Positions 1 to 12,000 of a DNA stretch of 25,759 nucleotides are shown piece after piece. The DNA is taken from the NCBI GenBank assembly GCA_000969725.1, contig JXSR01S009199.1; one strand, 5' to 3'. The notes beneath the pieces are model-generated. The model searched no databases and was not told the origin of the DNA. It was given only the letters and a program-made list of their open reading frames with translations. The DNA comes from Ophiothrix spiculata. Its lineage: Eukaryota; Echinodermata; Ophiuroidea; Amphilepidida; Ophiotrichidae. Each line of letters begins with the position of its first letter. Positions within the stretch are counted from its first letter, which is position 1. The translations under genes and the position numbers were made by a program.

Positions 1-29
1 TTATCTTTTAAATGTGTATCCATCAGCAT
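1..29 (-). CDS. Receptor terminal exon with stop codon
   Basis: On the minus strand a TTTCATTTCCAG acceptor (AG at 31-30) is followed by 29 bases that finish a split Asp codon, encode ADGYTFKR and end in TAA exactly at the window edge. Phase fits the preceding exon (phase 1). The exon is tiny and the intron before it only 73 bp, so this end is less certain. The alternative is read-through of the previous exon to a stop near position 25. Confidence 0.5.
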
Positions 30-3000
30 CTGGAAATGAAATATATATTAGTTGACAACTTCATGGTTATATAGATGATGCTATGGTTGTAAAGTGATTT
101 ACCCTCCTCGTCCATGTTGATATATGTACAAACTGCACACTGCAGCCCAGTGATTGGGCTAAATTCTGGAAAGTACAACTTTTCAAAATCATCAAGATAG
201 GTTAATGTGGTATGAATCTTAATTTCATTAAACAAATTAGTTGGAAGACAATGGTGAAAACTTAATAAATTGCTGGTGTAATTTACGTTTACCTGGAAAA
301 GGTGTCATTGGAGATTCCGTGTTCATGACTGCAGGAGTTGTCAACTTAGTTGTGGTAACAACAGGTGTAGTAGCTGTGGTGGTTGGGGCTATTGTGGTTG
401 GTGCCATTGTTGTTGTGGCAGACGTGGTTGGTGCTTTTGTAGTTGTGGCAGTTGTGGTTGGTGCCATTGTAGTTGTGACAGTCGTGGTTGGGGCCATTGT
501 AGTTGTGGCAGTTGTGGTTGGAGCTACTGTGGTTGTGGCCGTTGTGGTTGGGACTATTGCGGTTGTGGCCGCTGTGGTTGGGGCTACTGTGGTTGTGACC
601 GTTGTTGTTGGGGCTTCTGTGGTTGTGGCCGTTGTTGTTGGGGCTACTGTGGTTGTGGCCGTTGTGGTTTGGGCTACTTTGGTTTTGGCTGTGGTGGTTG
701 GTGCTATCGTGGTTGTGGCAGTCTTGGTTGTTGCTGATTTTGTTTCTGGTGTCACTGTCGATGGTTGATTTGCAAGTACAGCTGTAAAACGTAGATGACG
801 AAATATTACAAACAAATTCGTTTACATGTCTTATTACCTCTAAGAAGCAATTATCAACGATATCGCAGATTCCTTTTTTAAATTCAAAATCAATAATTAT
901 TAATCAAAAAATGTTCTAGCTACAACCTTGGATGGCAGTCTTTTAAATGATTATCACGTTCATATCTAAATTGAGGACCCTAGAACTAAAAGGAGGTTAA
1001 GTCACAAAATCTTGAAAATTGAGTTGTGTCAATTTCCTGCTACAGAATTTTCATTTCTAAATTCTGTACAAGTTTTGTAGTAATTTGATGATCAGAGCAC
1101 GTGTAAGAGTCACTGCAAGATACAGCAATACCATTCAAGACAACACAAATGATATGATGTTTGTGCCATTTTCTCAGTTTGTACTCAATGTGACTTAACC
1201 CCCTTCTGGTTCTAGGGTCCTCAATTCTAACACGGAAAAGAAGTTAAACTCTTACCACGCCAATTAAGACGAAACCCATTCGACATTACATTCCTGTCAG
1301 TAGAAAAATAAAGCCAAGCAGTGTCCGAATAGAGCGTAAAAGAGTCAGGAGCTGTGGTACCATCGAAATGATACATGTCGACGGGAACCGACGTTGATGA
1401 TTCCCCATTAAGCTCACTGTATTGTAATTCTAAACCTGTACCAACGTAAAGCTCGTCCTTGACTGGTTCAATACCGAAGAGGTCGTCGAAGAAGAAGTTG
1501 ATTCTCAAAGCATCCGGGATGTATAAAAGATAGAGCGCCCTCTCTCTGTTGTCGTATGGTTTTGGATAGTTGACAGATTGGAAGCTGCCGACTGCGCATG
1601 TCGATCCATAGCACGTGAAAATGCTTCGCGTATCTGTTTGGAGAAAAGTGATATATGTGACCAGCCATATCAGCTCATATCGATTAAGGTCGACATGGTA
1701 AATTACGAGATATGGTCCATTGAAGCTGAGCATAGTCGAAAATCAAGTCCAAGGTTGAATTTCTAATTTCATCAAAAACGTTACATTATTCTATTATATT
1801 ACATCCAAAACATAAGGAAAATGTGCTAAAAACCAACATAAAAATCCTTTCTCCATTCAAGTTTTACTCTGTACAAAAACTTACTCGATTTTCTCAGAAC
1901 TATAGTTTTCTGAATCAGCCCGATGCATTTTACCAATTTGGATGTAACTTTGCAATCGAACATCCAATAACCAAATGCAAGGTGTTATACTTTAAATCTT
2001 AAAATATAATCTTTCAGATGACACCAAAAATCAAATTTCATTTTGGGACCCTAAAGGTAGGTACCTTTTGATATGGCAGTTGCATATATCAAATCATTGG
2101 CTTGTTTTTTCACATATATAAAAACTAACCAAATAAGTATTCGATGTCAAAGAAATTCCTATTCTCCTTTTCCTTTAGGGGTGCACAATTTGATATCCTG
2201 GGGGATTGATGTTTTGGGTGGGAACAAGGTTTCGTTTTAAACCAAATGATGCGCCCCTTAAGGGTCCCGATATCCCTTAAATACAGAATGATACCGTGTT
2301 ACATAAGAGTTACGTTGTAATTTTAAACGTCGAAACATGTGCAATTGTGCATTTTAACAAACCCGGCATAACCCGTACCACAAAGACGAATTTGGTATGA
2401 CAAATCTTAGTAGTTGAAACATGCATTATTAAGACCTTCTTTCATCTGTGACTTTCTAAGGTTGAAAATGATTCAAGTAAGGATTGCACTTTAAAACAAT
2501 CCACGTCATGATGATCAAACTTGGAAAGACGCATATACCGTAAAAGTACATTCAAAATCGCTTTAAGGGATGCAGATACCATGCTGAACGACAAATGTGT
2601 TCCCCAAGTTACTACAATCACTTACCAGTTGGCTTGCTACAGTCATATCCCATTTGGAATGATCTGATACATTGACATACATATCCAGGCTGGCCAGTCA
2701 CATTCCTGACGAAGCAAGTCTCTCCATTCGGGCATGTTTCGGGGGTACAGATATCTTGAAAAGAGACCATTAATTTCCACATAAGAAAAAGGCAATCAAA
2801 CCTTATTATCGAGAATCGTCATCAGTCTATACTCTATAAACTTTGAAGTATGCAACAAGCAGCCGATTAACGCACATAAACTAATGACCATTCGAGGAAA
2901 TAAATTAGTCCGTACTTTTGGAATCAAAACAACGTACTCAACCTTATGAATATTCAAATGAACTTCTGTTCAATGTTTGTCCATGTACACATGATGTAGT

Positions 3001-6000
3001 AGCAACAAAATCAGCCAAAAATGATACCAAAATCATGAATTCTTATATATTAATACACGGTAATTTGGCCTTATTAATCCTAATCCAATTATAATCCCTT
3101 ACACAATATAAAACCATCAGTTCATACTGTTGTAGAAAACAAGGGATTTGCTATGGATCTGGTAGCAGAGTCTGATTGCTTGTTGCACACTTCTAAGGTT
3201 TATAGAGTTAACCGAACTAAAAGATTGCTAGGCTATTGGATCTAGAAAGACCTTACAAAAACCTCTGTGTAAAGTGAACAATACTCCTGACAGGACTTCG
3301 AAATATTTATTTATTTATTTATTTACACATTCGGCTATAACATCAAAAGAATAAAACAAATTAAAAGAATATATAAAACATTTACAATAGATAAAAACTA
3401 GATTGCATTTAAAACATGAGGCAAAATCTTGCCTCAGTGAGCTAGCTCGAAGGAGCTAGGAGCAAAAAGATCGCTATCACCTGAAAAGTGTGGCACCTCC
3501 AATATATACGTGATTATTACCAAATATTTGAATTTTTATCTGAGAATATCGTTTGAACTGTGAAAAATCCTGATGAATGTATTTAAAGAAACAAATCACA
3601 TATCTGTACCCGGTAGTTCGGTGGAGGCTGGTGCTTCTGTCGTATTTGGGATCCCTGTGGTAGTTTGGGCATTAGTAATTACTCTGTCTTCAGTGGTGAG
3701 CCGATTAACAGTGGTTGTCGTATTCAACATGTTCAAAGTGGTGTTAGGAGTCACAGTGGTGGTCGGGGACACGGAAGCAGTTGAAGCCATCCTGGTTGTT
3801 GAAACCATCTTTGTACTATGCAAAACCTCCGATGTATTTGATGCATCATAATGTGTTGTTGTTTCTGGTGAAGCCCTTTTAGTGGGATCAATTCGAGACG
3901 ATGGATCTGCAATAAAGTAACTCAAATGATAAATTATCAGGAAAATAATATGTCAGCAAGTATGTACAATCCACACATTTATGCGAACATTTGAACCTTT
4001 CTGAGGAGGTTTCAGCAAGTTTTTTACTTCGAGAGTGTTTTGCGCTTAACATACCTGAACTAATTTGCACAGGCACTATGAAAGTTAACATACGTGACAC
4101 CACGATGTATTATTAACATATAAAAAGTGGAATTTGTTTTATTATAATCGCAAAAGGATTGATTGGACTCAACTCAATATGTCACCAACGACAAAAGCAG
4201 AACATTAAGGAACCAATCACAGTTAACATCAGTATGAAGATAATGACGGTTTTAGTGGGAAGCGGATGACATGTACACTATAGACTATCGAGAACTGTCC
4301 TAAATGTGCATTGGAGTCAGAAGATCACCAACAAGCTACATAATGTTGTCAGATAAGATTAGACAAAGGAAAATCAGATGGCCACTGCCTCAAAAAGCCT
4401 TGAAAAATCAGTATTAAAACATATCCATTGGATACCAAAAACGGAATGAAAAAATCTTGACACAAGCCCTGCCACAAATTATGTTCTCAAAAAGACCTGT
4501 ATTTTGAAGCACCAGAGTAGATTTGGAGGTGGCCATGAAGGACAGAAACCCATCAGGGCCCTGAACAATGTGACCACTTGAAGTAAGAAGAGAAAGTACG
4601 CTGTCTGGTGCAGAAAGTGCATCAATAAATGAAGCTGTCGGGTAAGAAGGCATGCGCATTACTGGTATAAGGTCAGTAATGTAACTGTTCAAAATGGTCA
4701 TGCAAATGAACTCACCTTCTTTTAACGGCGTGTTGTACTCGCAGACGAACAGTTTTCTTTGTCTACATTTCGCGTCGTTCCAGCCAGGATTCCATGCCGT
4801 ATCCCTTCGTTCCAAACAGAATTCATTGCCGTGATTGTTCGGTTCATCAGGAATCCAATCTGAAAAATAATCAAAATATCAATTAAGGAACCGATCACAA
4901 ACATTTGTAAGTTGGGCCCGATTGAAATCAAAAATAATTATGGACTGGACATTCTTAGGGGTCCCTTTCAGACCCATGACCCTACCCGCTCCAAATACAA
5001 ACAAACACCAGTTAAATTGTGATCGATAGTACTTACTCCAGTATCCCTGATACACTTCTCCTTGGTTGCTATACATCCCGGACTCGTCTTCACACATCCA
5101 GAGACCATCCTCATCAACATCCTGACAACCAATCCAGAAACTCTCCTTAGGAATAAACTCATCCTCAATATAGTGTTCTTCCTCCCTGTTGTTTAGGACT
5201 GCTATATAGGATGCTGATATGTTGGATTGGCAAAAGTCATTGGCTGCCGTCCAGTTTAGTTTTGTATTTGGAAATAAGTAACAGCTTTCGTTGAACACTG
5301 TCCAGCCTTCTTCACATTCTGAAATAGTTTTAAAACATTTCATATTTGAAACAATTAACAATTGCAAACAAATAAAACCGAGAAATTTTAGCAAAGCAAT
5401 GAGTGTAAATGACTTAGAAATAACGAATAAAGACAATTGTTTTAATAGATTTTAAACGCTCCGGCATATTTTGTTCCTTTTTATATGTCATAAGTATCTT
5501 ATTTCGGGTTTATCACGTTATTAACCAAAGAAAATTGTCATGCATTTCTGTCAGGCATAAATAAATTTTCATTAAAAATGCACTTTAGGTCCCAACAAAA
5601 ATTGACTTTACATAACCCTAACCCATAGTTTAACCCTAAAACTAAACCTTTTCTAGCATTTCACCCTTGTGACCATAAAGCTAACCTTAACCCTAAATTG
5701 ACGCCAACCATTAAACATGTTAAATTCTGGATTTGACCGAATGTACACTTGCATGATCACAAGTTCCCAGTGTTTTTCTTTCTTTTATAAAACTTAAAAT
5801 GTAACAAATTCCTTCGTTATTTTGAATTGAGACCTTCGGGTAAATTGCCACCCCATGACAAAAGGGCGTAACTGACAATTTTGTCAGTTACGCCCAGTAG
5901 CACCATGATTGTCTATGGTTCTATTACTATTAGTATGTTGAAAATTAGCTTCGAATACATTCTGTATCAGGTTGAAATAAGTTCTTATGGCAGAGCCAGT

Positions 6001-9000
6001 GGGAGCGGGCCACTAGGCGCTGCACTGGCAACACTGAAAATGTATTTGCGCCTTGATCTTTTTGTAAAGGCGCATTAAAAATCTCTTTTGTATGTATGTA
6101 TGTATGTATGTCAAAATTGAGTTATCATCACTACTAGGTAGAAAATGACAATATCTACCCATGAGACAAATAAAAGACATCGACTTTTACTTCTACACCC
6201 TGCAAAATTCAGTTCAAAAAGTGACTTTTGTGCACAAGTCAATGGGAGCCAGGAACAATAATTGGCAATTATCTCAGAATAATCAATATGGGTGTGCTTG
6301 AATCTTGAATATATCAGAAATTCGACCTGGCTGAAGTGAATATATGTGATGGCTCACCCCAAAAGGGGGGATTTGCAGATGATATCAATTTTGATTTTAT
6401 CATTTCATCTGTTGCAGCGTTTTCTAAGCTTTAAAATGACACCTTACTTGTTGAAATTGATCAAGGCGATCAAATTTTACAACAGAAATTCTGCTGGAAA
6501 TTCTTATTATTTTCTCTATTTAATGCTGTCTATTTTCACCTGTTTCTTGAAAGTGTTCTGTCGCAAAGTCCCCCTTTTCAGGGTGAGTCATCACATATAT
6601 GCAACCTTGTTCCATTCACATAACGGACTATTAGTTTCATGGAATGAATTCTTATCTGACATTACGAGATCTAAATAAACTTCAACATAATTAAGCTACG
6701 CATGATTAAGCATATAAGTATGCCAATATTTCTTTATCGTTTGTCTTTCTAAAGAATTCAATAATTATATTGAAGTAGTACTTAAAATGTCAGAAGAATA
6801 TTTTTCATATCAAAGTGGTTTACTTTACAAAAAGTTAAAACAGTCTGGACCGGGTATGTCATGAATCAATTGGGATTTATTTTTGATAAATGTTCAAATC
6901 AAAATATACGACTTCTACAGTGCCACGCAGTTTCATGGACTTTAAATCAAAACATGGCATTTGTTCATGTAAATCTATTAGAAATTTTTTAATCATTTTG
7001 ATTTTTTACACGGTGAAAATGTGAGATCCAAATAATTGACGTTTCAAATAACTTAACATAAGAAGCTCATATGAAGCCATTAATTTCGAGGAGTAGGTGT
7101 CCTGAAAATTGTTACATGTGAAAAATGGTCGATTGCAAAAACTAGTTTTGAGCAATCAAACTCTATAAGAGGGATGCATAATTAATTTGTGCAAAGTCCA
7201 ATTTCTCCAACTGCCATATTTTTTGCGCAAAAGATAATTTTTCTACATTTAACCACTTCTGGGGACACCTTAAGTTTCATGAATAACATGCCTACATGCC
7301 CGGCGGCTTTATTTGCATTTGTTTTAAGACCATGCTCGCTTAGGCAGGTTTTTCTCCGGGTACTCCGGTCTTCCTCCTGCATTCAAAACAGAATTTAAAA
7401 AACATCTTGGAGCCCTGGCCTAGTACCAAGTTGGGTTTTCTTGGCGAAAGCCTAAACAAGATGATTTTTTTTACAATTGACAGAGATCAAATTACTTAAA
7501 AAGTATCGTAGCGGTGCGTTATAAAGTTGATTTAGATTGGAAATTACCTAAATAAGCATGTGGAACTGGGCAAGGATGACATAAGTGGCAAATATTTCCA
7601 TAGTAGGCAGTTGGTCCAAACTGCTTCAAGTGGCACTTAACTCACCAACTTCAATATCCGTGACCTTTTTAGTCTCCTTCCTATCGCCAGAAAACAATAT
7701 CAGACATATTATAATCACCAGCGCAAGGACTGCACAAGTTAAGGGTATGAAAAACCCTTTGCACCTCCGTTTGATCCTTTTCCTCCTAATCTCTTCACTA
7801 TCTGGTTTTGAAGGAGGTGCTGGTTCAATTTGATTGTATATGGAGATCTCACTATACGGACTGTAATGAAAAAAAGGAAGAAAGATCAGTGGGGCATTCA
7901 TGTTCATCGCTTGGCATGTTGAACATACTGTACTATTCAGATTCAGTACACTGTGAAATTACTAGTAATCACCTTAATCTACGGTCTAAGTATAAGCATT
8001 TTTAACAAGTTTTCGTGGGGGGGGGGGGGGGGTTACCACACTCCCTGTGATTTTGAAATTGACACGCTCACATTTTAAGTTGTTTGGTACTGTATTATAA
8101 GGATCTCTTCTTTCCATTGATACCAAGATCATGAAAATCGGTCAAGGAATTGCGTTATTATGACGTCACTATGTATATATAATTACTTCCAGATCTATGT
8201 ATATATTATGTATAAGTACTTCCAAAATGGCCACTTAAAAGTTCAAATGTCGAATTTTCATCGGGATTTTTCTCAACGGCGGAAATATGCCAATAATAGG
8301 AATGGCATACGGCGAGTACCGTAAACCGGGTGACTATTAACGCTTTTTTCAGCTTTTGCCATTTTTTTATTTTCAACATAGAAAAGTTTCTGATATTTTG
8401 CTTTCAAAATACCTCCTGGGGCATGGTCTTTCTCATGTTACATTTTTGTAGAACTAGCTGTTATGTTAGATATATATTTTTAAATTTTTAAGTACCGTTC
8501 AAAGTCACCCCGGCATGGGGTGACTTTGAACGGGTCACATTTTTCCTGGAATAAAGTGAGATAAATACATTCCTAGAACTAGAAAATGTCATTATCCCAC
8601 AGAAATACAATTGTTTTGATCATAAAAATTCAAAAATGGATGATAATGCAAATACAGTGTCCTAGACTTGAAAATCTGTAAGCAACAATCAAGTGTGCTG
8701 GTTACCCAGCTAGTGCATGTGTTTATATGGGAGATATAGGCGTTCAAAGTCACCCCGGGATCGTTTTTTCTCAATATGTGACGCGTTACATCAAAAGGTA
8801 CAAGTTGTCTACCTTGGACAAAATGGAGATTTTTGTGTTACTTGAAAGAGAAAAAAATAAGCTTTAAAATGATACTTTGCTTGTGACAATTGTTTTAATT
8901 TGGAAGTTACGATGATTAAAGATGGTTGGTTTCTTATTATTTTCTTTATAATTTACAAGCTTAATTTGCTTGTATCTCAAAACTTGCTTGGCCGACAACT

Positions 9001-12000
9001 TGTACCTTTTGATGTAACGCGTCATAGAGAATAAGAAAGAAATTTACAAAATTATTTACATTCATTATTGTAAACTATTATATTTCTGATCCAACCATAT
9101 TAATTTTAATTTCATTGGATCATTGTTACCATGGTAACCATTGAGATTTTTCCCACCTACGAAAATTGCTACAAATTTGGCAACACATTTATAAGGCTAT
9201 AAGGAACAACTGGCAACACCTACGGTAGTGTCTCTAACATGTAACATTGCTTATAGTGTCCCCTTGTCAATAATTAATTTTAAAAAATTATATCATCAAG
9301 GATAAGTGAGATAATGGCTGATTAATTTGACCATCTCAAAGTGTTCAAAGTCACCCCGGCGTTCAAAGTCACCCCGATTTACGGTACCGCGGTATATGCT
9401 CCAATTATTGGAACTGTTCAACTGTTTATCCCAAAATATGAATATCAGATTTGAAAATACACATACCTGGGGTCAAATTCTTTGATCATTTTTTCGTTCA
9501 CTGTTGGTGCAACTCCATTTCCATTCATTACTGCTATTCTAACTTTGGATATCGTTGCGTAGTCAGGGAAGTCCTAAAATCAAGGGAAACAATGATAATC
9601 AAATATTGGCGAACCAAAGAATAAGTTCGCCACTATACATGTATAAACAAAACGAGAGTCGGCTCCAATCTGCTGTATGACAAATTCTGCTGACTATTCT
9701 ACTTGATAGTGTTCAGATTAAATGCACAGTCCACATGTAGACAACATTCTAACAAACACGTGTAATGCAAAATTTTTTGATTTTGATTTACCCTAAAATG
9801 TGTAAAGGGTTTATATCATAAGATGTCCTCACCCATAATCTACTGCAATCAAAAGTCTTAATTTTGAGCAACTTTTTAATTTGAAAGAAAACGATGATTG
9901 AATATTTGTTCGGAAATCGTCAAAAAATCCACATTACAGTCTAATCTGTATTAAGCACAACAACATTTTTAAATAAACTTAAAAGTTTATCATGATTGAG
10001 TATGCAGCTTTAAAATAGGACCAAAAATCGACTCTTGTGGAACACCAACGTTATATGAACATATTGCTGTAATTATATTAATAGGATTTAAACCAATTAA
10101 CAGGAGCGGTTTACATTACCTCTTCATCTTTCGCTGAATAAGCCGAGGACGCAGATGTACTACTGCCATCTGAACTAAAGGAGGAGGATTCGTCACTCTC
10201 AGATGTGTCTTGGTTTTCATCCTTGCAGAACAAATAAAAAACAAAATATATTGAGATATTGAACAGATATCTTTTCATACACGCTACATTTAAAAATCAT
10301 TATCCTTTAACACTTTGGAAGTATATTATAAACAAGGGGACCCGCGGTGACCTCGACGCGATATGGCCTGGGATGACCTCAGGTCAACTTTTTGAACATT
10401 TCAAGATTTGACCTCAGATTGACCTTTGACCTTGGATGACCCCCACCGGACCACCCCTATAATAATACACAGGGGGCCAATTGCTATTCATGGTCCAAGT
10501 TTGGTCCAGGTAGGGTCAAGGGTTCAGGAGATATGACTGTGACCTCGAAATGACCTGGGATGACCTCAGGTCAACTTTTTGAACAATTTTAAGATTTGAT
10601 CGCAGATTGACCTTTGATCTTGGATACCCATGGCCCACCGGACCACCCCTATAATACACAGGGGGCCAATTGCTATTCATGGTCCAAGTTTGGTCCAGGT
10701 ATGGTCAAGGGTTCAGGAGTTATGGTCATGACCTTGAAATGACATGGGATGACCTCAGGTCAACTTTTCGGACAATTTTTAAGATTTGACCTCTACATGA
10801 CATTTTGACCTTGGATGACCTTACCAGACCTCCTCGGACCAAGTTGCACCCACCCACCAAGTTTCAGGAGCGTGCATGGACAGACATACATACACACGGA
10901 CACATAGACAGGCAGACAGACATTGAGTATTATTATATAGATGACATTGGCTAAAATGCTTTTGACCCTCAATTGTTGTAGTTTGAGATCTTGAAGCGAC
11001 AGTACGAAACATTGTCGAGTTACTGTCAAGTTTGTAAAATGTATTTTTCATTTTCCTTAAAAACAATAAATAAGGGATAACATCCTATTTTAAGAACGTC
11101 ACCAAACTTTGCTGTGTGTAAATATAAATTGTGTGTAAATATATATTTATATAACAGTGCCAAAATGCAAAATGGGTACTTATGGGTTGATGCTGGCATT
11201 CTCATCAGTGGCGTGCCCATGATTTTTTGAGTGGGGGGGGGGCACACAACCATCAGTTTCCCCCAAATGACCGGAGGAAAAATTATGTAACTTTGAAAAT
11301 GCGCATGTGGGCGAGCGAAAAATTTTGCCAATTCAGCTAAAAATTGGCAAATTTCGACTAAATATTGATAATACATGAAAATTCGCGCGAAGCGCGCAAA
11401 ATTTTTCGCTTTTTTTCCCTTTTCTTTTGATTTTTTTTCTCTACTCCCCTTTCTTTTTTGTGTCAAGATGCCCGAATGGGCCTTTTCCCCCGACTGACTC
11501 ACCAAACTGGGGGGTGGGGGGCCCCGGCCCCCCCCCGGCCCCCCCTTTGGGCACGCCAGTGATTCTCATGTTCACATCCCGTGTAAACAAGCCAATTCGG
11601 TATACTGGCGAATAAAAAGTCGCATGATAAAAATGAGAAAAACTATTGCTTTGGTGTTAGAAAACTAAAAACAGAGTAAACACCACCAACTGACCAGCAG
11701 GTCACTTTGGATGGATCAAAATAGAATTTAACAAAATTATAAAATCAATGGAAAATAGGACAAAAACCGTTTCTTTACATATCAACATCTAAAGGGGTAA
11801 AAATCAAGTACGTACGAGGCTGAAAACATATCACTGCTAGAAAAAAATTGAACAACCATTGTACACTCTTAGAAAGAAAGTATCAAATATGAGACAAAAA
11901 GGATCAATTTTGATCCTTTTTAGGTATTAAATATGAGCTTATCCTTTAAGGATCAAAGTGATCCCAAAAAAAGGATCAACAATTTTGATCCGAAAAAGGA

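Noticed and set aside
103..165. LQCAVC as the start of a Ly6/uPAR domain
   Set aside because: Only two cysteines follow before the TAA, far too short for a three-finger fold.
241..768. 175-residue Val-rich plus-strand open frame
   Set aside because: It is the antisense of the Thr-repeat exon; the repeat keeps all frames open and the minus strand has matching splice sites and phase.
5318..5436. Hydrophobic sequence before the lectin exon as an alternative signal peptide with a TATA-like box near 5480
   Set aside because: The frame has no ATG before the hydrophobic stretch and a good splice acceptor lies at 5319-5320, so it reads as intron.
8160..8167. TGACGTCA as a CRE site (also near 19959)
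   Set aside because: Single short words in intronic or repeat sequence with no promoter context.
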